From Anaerolineales bacterium (lineage in GTDB: Bacteria > Chloroflexota > Anaerolineae > Anaerolineales > Villigracilaceae), in assembly GCA_020060625.1 (NCBI GenBank), contig JAGUZU010000151.1, positions 1 through 42,196 of the forward strand: DNA of 42,196 nt, written 5' to 3'. Under the pieces are notes generated by a model. That model was not told the DNA's origin, ran no database searches, and worked only from the letters and a program-made list of their open reading frames with translations. Shown here one piece after another: positions 7,701-15,079 of the stretch. How positions within the stretch are numbered: the stretch's first letter is position 1; every line of letters begins with the position of its first letter. The position numbers were made by a program, and so were the translations under genes.

Positions 7701-9044
7701 CTACATCTCCTTCAATACTTCCACGAGCGCGTCGATCTCTTCCCTGCTGTTCATTTCGGTTACGGCGACGAGGAGGTGATTGGCAAGCGATGGGTAATCC
7801 CTGCCGAGGTCGCAGCCGCCGAGGATGCCGTTGTCGAGCAGGTATTGATTGACTTCGCCCGCGGGTTTGGGCGTGCATAAAACGAATTCGTGGAAGAAAG
7901 GATCGGGGAAACACAAACCGAAGCCTTCGATCTTGCTGAGTTCGTTCGCGGCGTAATGCGCTTTTTGATAGCAAAGATTGGCGACTTCCTGCAAACCCGT
8001 TTTGCCAAGCGTGGACATGTATACCGCGGACGCGAGCGCAAGCAGACCCTGGTTGGTGCAAATGTTGGAGGTGGCGCGTTCGCGTTTGATGTGCTGTTCG
8101 CGCGCGGTGAGCGTCAACACGTAGGCGCGCTGCCCGCGATTGTCAACGGTCTCGCCGACGAGCCGCCCCGCCATTTTATGCACGTACGATTTTTTGGTGG
8201 TGAAGAAACCGAGATAGGGTCCGCCATACCAAAGCGGAATGCCGAACGGCTGCGCTTCGCCGACGACGATATCCGCGCCCATTTCACCGGGCGTTTTCAG
8301 CATGAGCAATGCAGTGGGATTTGCAACGACGCAGACGAGCGATCCTTTCGCGTGCGCGTCTTCGATGAGTTTGGCGTAATCGTAAATGCGCCCGAAGAAG
8401 TCGGGATACTGCACGATGACGAGCATGGTGCTCTCGTCTATCAGGGAAGTCAACGCTTCGGGACCGACCTCGAAGTTGGTTGCGTCATCCCCGGCAGTTT
8501 CCACGCCCATGCCTTGTGTGTACGTGCGGATGACTTCGCGGTATTGCGGATGCACGGTGGGGGAGATGACCACCTTTTTGCGTTTGCCGCGGAATTGGGC
8601 GTAGGCGAGGTTGACCGCTTCGGCTGCGGCTGTCGCGCCGTCGTAGTGCGAGGCGTTGGAGACTTCCATGCCGGTCAGGTTGGTCATCAACGATTGATAT
8701 TCGAAGATGGCTTGCAATGTGCCTTGCGAGATTTCGGGTTGATAAGGCGTGTAGGCTGTAAAGAATTCGCCGCGCCTGAGCATGTGATCCACGACGGAGG
8801 GGACGTAGTGGTTGTACGCGCCTGCGCCGAGGAAGGAGATCAAATCTTCGCGCACGTGTTCGTTGCTGGCAGCCATTTCCGCGAGGTGGGCGGCGGCTTC
8901 CATTTCGGTCAGCGCGGGGGGGAGGTCGAGTTTGGGGAAGCGGCGCTTTTTTGGAACGGCGTCGAAGAGATCATCGAGCGATTTCACTCCGACGGTCTTC
9001 AGCATCGCATCCCGTTCGGTGGGGGAAATGGGGATGTAGGTCAT
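7701..9044 (-). CDS. gcvPA: Glycine dehydrogenase (aminomethyl-transferring) subunit 1
   Basis: This is the N-terminal half of the split P-protein, forming an alpha2beta2 enzyme with GcvPB. Recognisable blocks are FLGAGAYNHYVPSVVDHML, FFTAYTPYQPEISQGTLQ, YDGATAAAEA and GEAQPFGIPLWYGGPYLG. The start chosen is the ATG at 9044 because GGAG lies six bases upstream, giving 447 residues, the usual length. In-frame codons further upstream run into a palindromic repeat (9056-9135) and are not part of the protein. gcvT and lpd are not in this window. Confidence 0.96.
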   Translation of the reverse strand: MTYIPISPTERDAMLKTVGVKSLDDLFDAVPKKRRFPKLDLPPALTEMEAAAHLAEMAASNEHVREDLISFLGAGAYNHYVPSVVDHMLRRGEFFTAYTPYQPEISQGTLQAIFEYQSLMTNLTGMEVSNASHYDGATAAAEAVNLAYAQFRGKRKKVVISPTVHPQYREVIRTYTQGMGVETAGDDATNFEVGPEALTSLIDESTMLVIVQYPDFFGRIYDYAKLIEDAHAKGSLVCVVANPTALLMLKTPGEMGADIVVGEAQPFGIPLWYGGPYLGFFTTKKSYVHKMAGRLVGETVDNRGQRAYVLTLTAREQHIKRERATSNICTNQGLLALASAVYMSTLGKTGLQEVANLCYQKAHYAANELSKIEGFGLCFPDPFFHEFVLCTPKPAGEVNQYLLDNGILGGCDLGRDYPSLANHLLVAVTEMNSREEIDALVEVLKEM

Positions 9045-9055
9045 GGGTTTCTCCA

Positions 9056-9135
9056 TGTCATTGCGAGGAGGGCGCTCTTCCCGACGAAGCAATCCCCAAC
9101 GACAAGGAGATTGCTTCGCTTCGCTCGCAATGACA
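9056..9135 (-). repeat. Palindromic repeat element, copy 1 (TGTCATTGCGAG ends)
   Basis: The 80-base element has perfect terminal inverted repeats TGTCATTGCGA/TCGCAATGACA and inner AAGCAATC/GATTGCTT repeats. It fills the gap between gcvH (stop 2 bases away) and gcvPA (start 11 bases away). Two further copies lie at 27121-27203 and 38524-38623, all in the same orientation relative to transcription. Confidence 0.9.
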
Positions 9136-9137
9136 TA

Positions 9138-9515
9138 TTAATGGCTTCTCCCCTCACAATACTTTTCGTACTCCGCGGCGTCCATCACTTCGCCTGCCGC
9201 GCCGCCTTCGATCTTGATCATCCACGCTTCGCCGTAAGGGTCGGAGTTGAGGGTTTCGGGGGCGTCGGAAAGCCCCTTGTTCACCGCGCTGACTTTCCCT
9301 GCGGCGGGAGCGTAAATTTCCGCCGAGGCTTTCACCGATTCAACGGAAGCGATGGGTTTGCCGACTTCGATCTCCTCGCCTTCGTCTACGAGCAGTTCAA
9401 CGAAGACGATGTCGGAGAGTTGGCTTTGGGCGTAGTCGGTAATCCCAGCCGCGCCGGTGGCGGGATCGAACCATTCATCGGATTTGGTGTATTTGAGGTT
9501 GGATGGGGTGTTCAT
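9138..9515 (-). CDS. gcvH: Glycine cleavage system H protein
   Basis: This is the lipoyl carrier that shuttles the aminomethyl intermediate between the P-, T- and L-proteins. The lipoylation lysine is in SVESVKASAEIYAPAAG (about residue 61), and the hammerhead fold is typical, with the terminal block NSDPYGEAWMIKI. The start is the ATG at 9515 after AGGAG, giving 125 residues; upstream in-frame codons belong to a repeat. It is first of the three gcv genes but has a GxxExxY gene wedged between it and the glycine riboswitch. Confidence 0.95.
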   Translation of the reverse strand: MNTPSNLKYTKSDEWFDPATGAAGITDYAQSQLSDIVFVELLVDEGEEIEVGKPIASVESVKASAEIYAPAAGKVSAVNKGLSDAPETLNSDPYGEAWMIKIEGGAAGEVMDAAEYEKYCEGRSH

Positions 9516-9544
9516 AGATTTATCTCCTGTAATTTTTGAAATTG

Positions 9545-9572
9545 AACCGCCAAGGCGCCAAGTCCGCCAAGG
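9545..9572. repeat. Left CGCCAAG-type repeat flanking the GxxExxY gene
   Basis: AACCGCCAAGGCGCCAAG followed by TCCGCCAAGG is nearly the reverse complement of the block at 10021-10048. The pair brackets the GxxExxY gene. Confidence 0.8.
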
Positions 9573-9592
9573 GGTAAAAAGACACGCCGGGA

Positions 9593-9892
9593 TCAAGGGT
9601 TGAAAATGACACGCTTGATTCCATGTTTTAGCAAAGGCACATTGAAATTGATGAGCAATCCCAATTGAAGATTGGTCATTTTGAGATACGAGATCAACTG
9701 CGCCTGATGAACAGGCAACAGTGCGCTGACCGCCTTGATTTCAACAGGTAAAAGGCTGCCGACAAGAAAGTCAATTCTGCCTTGACCGATCAAGTGACTT
9801 TTATAAGCAACTTGAACTTTGGGTTGATTCTCAAACGCAACTCTTTTTGATTCGAACTCGATTCGCATCGCCTTCTCGTAAACGTTTTCCAA
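9593..9892 (-). CDS. GxxExxY family protein with a damaged 5' end
   Basis: The protein matches the GxxExxY family, small proteins of unknown function with a PD-(D/E)XK-like core: RIDFLVGSLLPVEIKAV has the D...EIK pattern, followed by HQAQLISYLKMT and LGLLINF. The only standard start is TTG at 9892, which removes the Gly of the naming motif. In the same frame upstream (to about 9975) the bases still encode AHLVIGIALEVHRVLGPGYL, clear family sequence, up to a stop at 10007-10009, with no ATG or GTG. An ATG at 10032 is in another frame. The simplest reading is a frameshifted or decaying gene, or a non-standard start. CGCCAAG-type repeats flank it in inverted orientation. Confidence 0.7.
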   Translation of the reverse strand: MENVYEKAMRIEFESKRVAFENQPKVQVAYKSHLIGQGRIDFLVGSLLPVEIKAVSALLPVHQAQLISYLKMTNLQLGLLINFNVPLLKHGIKRVIFNP

Positions 9893-10020
9893 ATAGCCTG
9901 GTCCAAGGACACGATGAACCTCTAATGCGATGCCAATGACTAGATGTGCAAGATCATCCGCCTCTTTGCTGGGCTCTTTTCGGGACGGGAAAATTGCTCT
10001 CGGAGTTTACATGGAATGAT

Positions 10021-10048
10021 CCTTGGCGACATGGCGTTCTTGGCGGTT
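10021..10048. repeat. Right CGCCAAG-type repeat flanking the GxxExxY gene
   Basis: The plus strand reads CCTTGGCGACATGGCG followed by TTCTTGGCGGTT. Its reverse complement aligns with 9545-9572 over 28 bases with few mismatches. Confidence 0.8.
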
Positions 10049-10055
10049 TTAATGG

Positions 10056-10089
10056 AAAAAGGACGCACGATTTTATATTCGCGCGTCCT
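10056..10089 (-). terminator. Expression-platform terminator of the glycine riboswitch
   Basis: On the minus strand AGGACGCGCGA pairs with TCGTGCGTCCT (one G-U pair) and is followed by five T. Its 5' arm overlaps the 3' side of aptamer 2 P1 (CAGAGGA). Glycine binding should therefore stabilise P1 and disfavour the terminator, an ON switch. Confidence 0.85.
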
Positions 10090-10359
10090 CTGTAATGGAA
10101 CCTGAGAGATTGGTTTAGTCTTGTAGTTTTTTTAGTCTCGTAGTCGCTTAGTCATCTGGCTTTTGACCACTAGACTATCAGACTATCCGACTACCTGACC
10201 ATTCGACTAACTTTACACCGTCGGTATCCCGCGAAGGGATTTTCCAGAGCGATTTCGGATGCAGGGTCCTTTTGCCTGAGAGTTTCGTCTGGGTTCGCCT
10301 GTTCCAGACTTGCACCTTCGGCGCCCCGCGAGTACGCGGGGTCTCTTCCCTGCGATCCG
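10085..10359 (-). promoter_or_regulatory. Tandem glycine riboswitch controlling the gcv operon
   Basis: Aptamer 1 (10257-10359, minus) has P1 arms GCAGGG/CCCTGC, GGGAAGAGACC, GCCGAAGGTGCAAG and AAACTCTCAGGCAAAAGGAC. Aptamer 2 (10085-10252) has CTCTGGAAAATCCC, ACCGACGGTGTAAAG and AATCTCTCAGG, closed by CAGAGGAC. Both contain the conserved glycine-riboswitch cores. Aptamer 2 is interrupted at 10112-10210 by about 99 bases of TAGTC/GACTA-type repeats in its variable stem. A terminator follows directly. The switch lies upstream of the GxxExxY gene and gcvH. Confidence 0.93.
10112..10210. repeat. TAGTC/GACTA repeat tract inside glycine aptamer 2
   Basis: The left half of the plus strand is rich in TTAGTC, GTAGT and TAGTCG, and the right half in GACTATC, GACTACC and GACTAA. 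The tract can therefore fold into one long imperfect hairpin. It occupies the variable P3 stem of aptamer 2, leaving conserved core bases on both sides intact. Confidence 0.85.
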
Positions 10360-10430
10360 TTCGATTGTGCTTCCATTGTATGAGCGAGCGGAGGGGGAGT
10401 CAAGGGAAAAAACTCCTTGATTTGAAATTA

Positions 10431-11768
10431 TTAATCCCTTGGCGGGGATGTCCGCGGCACTCGTTCCTTTTCGAGGATGGCTTTTAAGTCCAGAATAATG
10501 GACTGATATTCCTTGCCGTTGATCATGTTTTCCATTTGGTAGGGGTCCGCTTCCAGGTCATAGAACTCGGACAAGTCGCCTTCCGTTTCGATGTAGATGT
10601 ATTCTCCCGTGTGAATGGCAGACCAGTGTCCGCGGTCGGGCCACGCCTCCAGCAGAAGGTGGGTGCGCCATTCGTCCGTTCCGTTGAGGAGGCTGACAAG
10701 GGAAAGACCGTCAATGATCTTCGGCATCCTTGTTTCGGAGAGTTCGTAGAGCGTTGGGGTGATGTCAATGTTGGCGACGAGACGGTCTTCGATGTACGGC
10801 GTGGGGATGAGCGGCGGGTATCTCACCGCAAAAGGCACCAACACCGATTCCTGGTAGGCGGTGCTTTTGGTATCCATGCGATGCTCGCCCCAGTGTTTCC
10901 CGTTATCCGAGATGAAGAAGATGACGGTGTTGTCCAATTCGCCGGTGGATTCCAGCTTATCCATGATCTCCTTGATCGAGCGGTCAAGGGACGCCAGAGT
11001 GAGGATTTGCCTGCGGCGGGTGTTGTCTATGATTGTTATATCCTCTTCTGTAAGGATCGGTTTTCCGCCGATTGACATGGGTTTATCGGAGATGTCCTCT
11101 TCGTTGAAGTTTTCCGGGCGATAGGGCGGCAGGTCTTGATAAAGCCCTTTATCCTCCTCCGCAGGTGTGAAGGGGGCGTGAGGCGCGTTCGGGGCGAAGA
11201 TCAAAAGGAACGGCTTCTTTTGATTGGACGCTTCGTCCAGGAACTCGATGACATGATCCTTGAAAAGATAGGTGATGTACCCTTCGTATTTGTTCCACAT
11301 GCCGTTAACGTACAGATCCGGGTCATAATAGGATGGAACCGTGCCGCCCCAGATCGAGACGAAGTAGTCGAATTCCGGTCGCTGTTCTCCCCTCCATGAG
11401 TTTAAATATTTTCCCACCAGCCCCGTGAAATATCCGTTCCTGTGCATATCTTCCACGACGGTCTTGAATTTCAGCGGTTCTTCATTGACGAATACATAGT
11501 GATTGTGGGCGTACAAGCCCGTAAGGATGCTGGAGCGGCTCGGACAGCAAAACGGCGTGGTGATGTAGCCGTTCGAAAAGGTGACACCCTGGTCGAAGAT
11601 GAGTTCCTGGGTATTCGGCATGAACTCCATGGTGTCGAAGCGTTGATCGTCCGTGATGATGATGATGAAGTTCGGTCTTGTGTCGTTGACGCGCGGCAGG
11701 GACATGCAGGAGGACAAAGTCAACAACGCCAGCATGACCGCCATGATGAGTTTTTTCTTCTTTTTCAT
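10431..11768 (-). CDS. Arylsulfatase-type sulfatase lipoprotein
   Basis: This is a sulfate-ester hydrolase of the formylglycine type, exported as a lipoprotein. A lysine-rich N-terminus and hydrophobic stretch end in the lipobox LSSC (C21). The active-site signature TTPFCCPSRSSILTG contains C-x-P-S-R, whose Cys would be oxidised to formylglycine. Metal ligands fit TDDQRFD near residue 40 and FISDNGKHWGEHR near 290. The overall pattern resembles N-acetylglucosamine-6-sulfatases. AAGGAG precedes the ATG at 11768. It is divergent from radC. A formylglycine-generating enzyme is not in this window, and the substrate is not predictable. Confidence 0.92.
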   Translation of the reverse strand: MKKKKKLIMAVMLALLTLSSCMSLPRVNDTRPNFIIIITDDQRFDTMEFMPNTQELIFDQGVTFSNGYITTPFCCPSRSSILTGLYAHNHYVFVNEEPLKFKTVVEDMHRNGYFTGLVGKYLNSWRGEQRPEFDYFVSIWGGTVPSYYDPDLYVNGMWNKYEGYITYLFKDHVIEFLDEASNQKKPFLLIFAPNAPHAPFTPAEEDKGLYQDLPPYRPENFNEEDISDKPMSIGGKPILTEEDITIIDNTRRRQILTLASLDRSIKEIMDKLESTGELDNTVIFFISDNGKHWGEHRMDTKSTAYQESVLVPFAVRYPPLIPTPYIEDRLVANIDITPTLYELSETRMPKIIDGLSLVSLLNGTDEWRTHLLLEAWPDRGHWSAIHTGEYIYIETEGDLSEFYDLEADPYQMENMINGKEYQSIILDLKAILEKERVPRTSPPRD

Positions 11769-11856
11769 TATTCTCCTTCATTGATGAAACGTGCGCGTAT
11801 TGTAACGCAGGGCGGGAAAACGGTTGTAAAATAGGAAAAATTATGCTGAGGGACCT

Positions 11857-12564
11857 ATGACCGAACCCAACTCCAAACCCGCTTATCGGATTTCAGATTT
11901 ACATGAATCAGACCGCCCGCGTGAACGGCTGGCTTCGCTTGGCGCGCCGGCATTGACCAACGCGGAACTGATCGCCATTTTGCTGCGCGTGGGTGTGCCG
12001 GGCGAAAACGCGGTGGAGGTGGGGCAGCGCCTTTTGAATAAGTTCGGCGGATTGAGCGGATTGCATCGCGCGCCGCTCAGCGAATTGACCGGTCAGCACG
12101 GCATCGGGGAAGCGAAAGCCGCGCAGATCAAAGCCGCGATTGAACTGGGGCGCAGGCTTACGCTTGAGTCGCCGGAGGAACGCGCCTCCATTAACAGCCC
12201 TGCCGATGCGGCGGCGCTGGTTCAATATGAAATGTCCGCATTGGAGCAGGAGCATTTGCGGGTTTTGCTTTTGGACAGAAGAAACCGCGTGCTGGAGATC
12301 GTCGAAGTCTATAAAGGTTCGGTCAATTCGTCGCAGGTGCGGGTGGGGGAGTTGTTCAAGGATGCGGTCCGGGCGAATGCTTCGGCGATCATTGTCGTTC
12401 ACAACCATCCCAGCGGCGACCCGACTCCCAGCCCGGATGATGTTGCCGTGACGCGCGCGATTGTGCAGGCGGGCAAATTGCTGGATGTGGAAATCCTTGA
12501 TCATCTGGTGATCGGACAGGGGAGGTGGGTTTCGTTGAAGGAGAGGGGATTGGGGTTCGCCTGA
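11857..12564 (+). CDS. radC: RadC family protein (JAMM/MPN+ domain)
   Basis: The 235-residue protein has an N-terminal helix-hairpin-helix region ([31 protein letters not shown]) followed by the UPF0758/RadC JAMM domain with the metal motif [14 protein letters not shown] (about residues 181-194) and an upstream conserved Glu. The original link to DNA repair in E. coli is doubtful, and the molecular function is unresolved. GAGGGA lies upstream of the ATG. It is an isolated plus-strand gene convergent with the acylphosphatase. Confidence 0.93.
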   Translation: MTEPNSKPAYRISDLHESDRPRERLASLGAPALTNAELIAILLRVGVPGENAVEVGQRLLNKFGGLSGLHRAPLSELTGQHGIGEAKAAQIKAAIELGRRLTLESPEERASINSPADAAALVQYEMSALEQEHLRVLLLDRRNRVLEIVEVYKGSVNSSQVRVGELFKDAVRANASAIIVVHNHPSGDPTPSPDDVAVTRAIVQAGKLLDVEILDHLVIGQGRWVSLKERGLGFA

Positions 12565-12585
12565 TTTATCAATCACTGTGACAAA

Positions 12586-12885
12586 TCACATGCTTCTCTT
12601 CACTGTGAAGCCTGTCAATTGACCGAGCGGCTCCTCGTAATTGACTTCCGCCTCGTCCACGCGGGAGAGGTTGGGACCCCGCTTCACGCTTTCGACAAAC
12701 TGTTCGACCTGTTCGCGCGCGCCTTCCGCCACCGCCTCCACCGTATCCCTGCCGACGTTTCCCACCCAGCCCAATACCCCGATTTGCAGCGCGGCATATT
12801 CGACGTGAGCGCGGAAGCCCACGCCTTGCACGCGCCCTTTCACACGGATGTGAACACGGACGATCTCATTTGGATTGGTTTCCAT
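12586..12885 (-). CDS. acyP: Acylphosphatase
   Basis: This small enzyme hydrolyses acyl phosphates. The 99-residue protein has the family signature VKGRVQGVGFRAHVEYAA with the phosphate-binding Arg, and GWVGNVGRDTVEAVAEG with the catalytic Asn. The start is the ATG at 12885, preceded by AAAGGAGG. The gene's start overlaps the 3' end of the upstream peptidase gene by 20 bases, suggesting co-transcription. Confidence 0.93.
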   Translation of the reverse strand: METNPNEIVRVHIRVKGRVQGVGFRAHVEYAALQIGVLGWVGNVGRDTVEAVAEGAREQVEQFVESVKRGPNLSRVDEAEVNYEEPLGQLTGFTVKRSM

Positions 12886-14095
12886 ATTTCCTCCTTTGGC
12901 GAAGCAGGTCAATTGCGCCCCATAACGGGACGATTAGAACGAGAGCCAGCAACAAAACGAAGGGCGAAAGATTCCGCATGGCAACGCCCATCACGTTTTG
13001 TCCCAGTACGGATTCGCGCCAGCGCGCGTCCAACTGGCTGAGCGGAACGCCGAGCGCCTGCGTTGCGCCTAGTTCGCAACCAAATCCTTCGCCGTAGGTA
13101 TCGGTCAGCCGCGTCAGCCCGGAGGTGCCGAACGAATCGCGGATGTAGGAGACAAAGGATTGGGACTGGGCATACGCCAGAAACGCAGACCCGGCGTCGG
13201 CGGGGAAGGAGGCGCACAAGTCATTGAACGCGATCAACGAATTATTATCTCTCGCGATTCCCAGGGCGCGCGCATAGTCCGGGTTTGGGTAAAGTTCCAC
13301 CATCGAGGCGATGCCTTCGATCAGCCAGGCGGGCTGTCTTGAATATTTTTCACCCAACGCGCGGAACAACATAACGTGCGCCAGTTCGTGCGGGATTTTC
13401 GTTTCCATTTCGATGAACTGACTCTCGCCCGGCGCGACAGCAGCCAGCACAACGCCGAGTTCGGGGTGGGCATGCCCGCCCGTCCATTCCTCGCCGCCAA
13501 GCAGCAGGGTATCCTGCAAGTCGGTGATGTTGGAGTAAACGTAGACTTGTATGGGTTCTTCGAGCGAGATGGAGATGAATTCGCTCATGGAGAGCAAGCC
13601 CCTTGCGGCGGTATCCAGCGCGGCGGCGCCAAAGGCATCATCGCCCGCATACCAGTTGATGACGATGTTGGCGCGGCTGGTTTGCCGCCAGGGAAAACGG
13701 TCGTCGAAATATTGAAACTGGATCGGCGCGCTGGTGTAAGTGATCCCGTCGTCGAGCGTGGCTTGGAACCAGAACACCACCCAACTGAACGGCGGGATGG
13801 TATTCAGCGTGGCGTCGTAGGTGTAACTCACCGCGCCGTCTTCCGCAACCTGCAAGGTTTCCACGCGGGTGACATCCTCGTTCATCCCGCGGAAAAGCAG
13901 GGACACTTGCCGGATGGGGATCGGGGCTTTGATCTTCGCCGCGAATGTGATCGTCTCCCCAAAGTTGACGCCCACTGTCGGCTCTTCCACCTCGATTCCA
14001 CCCTGACCTCTAACCTGCCCCGGTTTCAGGAGCAGGGACGCCGCAATCAGCGTGACTGCGACCAGCCGAAGAATCAATCCGCGCAGAGTGGACAT
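12866..14095 (-). CDS. Peptidase MA-like gluzincin metalloprotease, secreted and membrane-anchored
   Basis: The 409-residue protein starts with a signal peptide (LILRLVAVTLIAASLLLKPG). A beta-rich N-terminal half is followed by a zinc protease motif KIPHELAHVMLF (HExxH, about residues 234-238) and a third ligand in PAWLIEGIASM, the arrangement of the peptidase MA family. A C-terminal membrane segment (LSPFVLLLALVLIVPLWGAI) and a basic tail anchor it. It would act outside the cell; the substrate is unknown. It starts four bases from the AEC transporter stop and overlaps the acylphosphatase gene. Confidence 0.85.
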   Translation of the reverse strand: MSTLRGLILRLVAVTLIAASLLLKPGQVRGQGGIEVEEPTVGVNFGETITFAAKIKAPIPIRQVSLLFRGMNEDVTRVETLQVAEDGAVSYTYDATLNTIPPFSWVVFWFQATLDDGITYTSAPIQFQYFDDRFPWRQTSRANIVINWYAGDDAFGAAALDTAARGLLSMSEFISISLEEPIQVYVYSNITDLQDTLLLGGEEWTGGHAHPELGVVLAAVAPGESQFIEMETKIPHELAHVMLFRALGEKYSRQPAWLIEGIASMVELYPNPDYARALGIARDNNSLIAFNDLCASFPADAGSAFLAYAQSQSFVSYIRDSFGTSGLTRLTDTYGEGFGCELGATQALGVPLSQLDARWRESVLGQNVMGVAMRNLSPFVLLLALVLIVPLWGAIDLLRQRRKYGNQSK

Positions 14096-14099
14096 GTCG

Positions 14100-15017
14100 T
14101 TACCTCATTAAGTAAACAAGCAGCGGCGTAAGCGTGAGCGGGCTGAGCGCCGTGCCGAGAAAGACGATCGCCGTGACCAGCGACGGGCGCAGGTTGTATT
14201 CGGTGGCGACGACGGTGGTGGCAACGGCGGCGGGCATGGCGGATTCGATGACGCTTCCCTGCCGCGTATGTCCTTCCAGACCGAAGAGGGCGGCAAGCGC
14301 GAGCCCCACCAGCGGACCGAACACCAGTTTTGTGAACACGCCCAGTCCCATGGCGCGGAAACTGTGCGACCATTCGATGCGGGTCAGTTCCAGCCCAAGC
14401 AGAATGAGCATGACGGGAATGGCTCCGTTTGCGGCGATCTCGATGGTGCGCGCAAGCGGCAATGGCAATTGTATTCCGAATCCCTTGATGAGAAGGGCAA
14501 GGAAAACCCCGTACACAACGGGAATCTTGAACAACCCAAGCACGGCGGATTTCAAATCCATGTGACCAAGCGAGGCGATGACCACGCCGACCGTGTTGAA
14601 CAAAATGGTGGTGGTGACGTAAAACAGCGAAGCCACGGCGAGCGCGTCGTCGCCAAATGCGAACTTGGTCAGCGGCAGACCGTAGTTGCCTGTATTCCCA
14701 AATGAAACGGTCAGCACGACGGCAAGCAGGGCAGTGCGTTCGAGTTGAAAGAGTTTTCCGAGCAAAAAAGCAAGAATGCCCAGTACAAGAATCACCGACG
14801 ATGTATAACCGACGGTGGTCAGCGCCTGGCGTAAATTCAATTGGCTTTTCACCATCAGGTCGAAGACCAGCAGGGGGCTGAAGACGTAAAAGACCACACG
14901 TCCGAGCGAGCGCGAATCAATGACGAGCAGCTTTCCGAGCGCGAATCCTGCGCCCGCCACGAGCATGATGGGGAGGAGATTATTGGCAAATGTGGTGATG
15001 AGTTCGGTGAGGGACAT
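14100..15017 (-). CDS. AEC family transporter (auxin efflux carrier-type permease)
   Basis: The 305-residue hydrophobic protein has about ten membrane segments in two halves. Family-typical pieces are FGNTGNYGLPL in the first half and SAMPAAVATTVVATEYNL in the second, the crossed-helix regions of AEC/BART-type carriers. The substrate is probably a small organic anion but cannot be assigned. There is no ribosome site before the ATG; a TATAAT lies seven bases upstream. It leads a tight cluster with the peptidase and acylphosphatase genes. Confidence 0.88.
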   Translation of the reverse strand: MSLTELITTFANNLLPIMLVAGAGFALGKLLVIDSRSLGRVVFYVFSPLLVFDLMVKSQLNLRQALTTVGYTSSVILVLGILAFLLGKLFQLERTALLAVVLTVSFGNTGNYGLPLTKFAFGDDALAVASLFYVTTTILFNTVGVVIASLGHMDLKSAVLGLFKIPVVYGVFLALLIKGFGIQLPLPLARTIEIAANGAIPVMLILLGLELTRIEWSHSFRAMGLGVFTKLVFGPLVGLALAALFGLEGHTRQGSVIESAMPAAVATTVVATEYNLRPSLVTAIVFLGTALSPLTLTPLLVYLMR

Positions 15018-15045
15018 GCAAGGAATTATAACCCCCGATATTTAT

Positions 15046-15074
15046 GTAGGGGCGCAGCGACGCTGCGCCCCTAC
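15046..15074. repeat. Palindrome GTAGGGGCGCAGC...GCTGCGCCCCTAC
   Basis: Two 12- to 13-base arms surround a very short loop. The element ends five bases from the miaB stop codon. It lacks a T-run, so it is a repeat-type hairpin rather than a classical terminator. Confidence 0.85.
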
Positions 15075-15079
15075 GGGAA

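Noticed and set aside
9045-9092. Longer GcvPA N-terminus beginning MLRREERPPRND
   Set aside because: Those codons lie in the palindromic repeat; the ATG at 9044 has a proper ribosome site and gives the normal length.
15046-15074. The GTAGGGGCGCAGC palindrome as a classical terminator of miaB
   Set aside because: Strong stem but no T-run on either strand; listed as a repeat instead.
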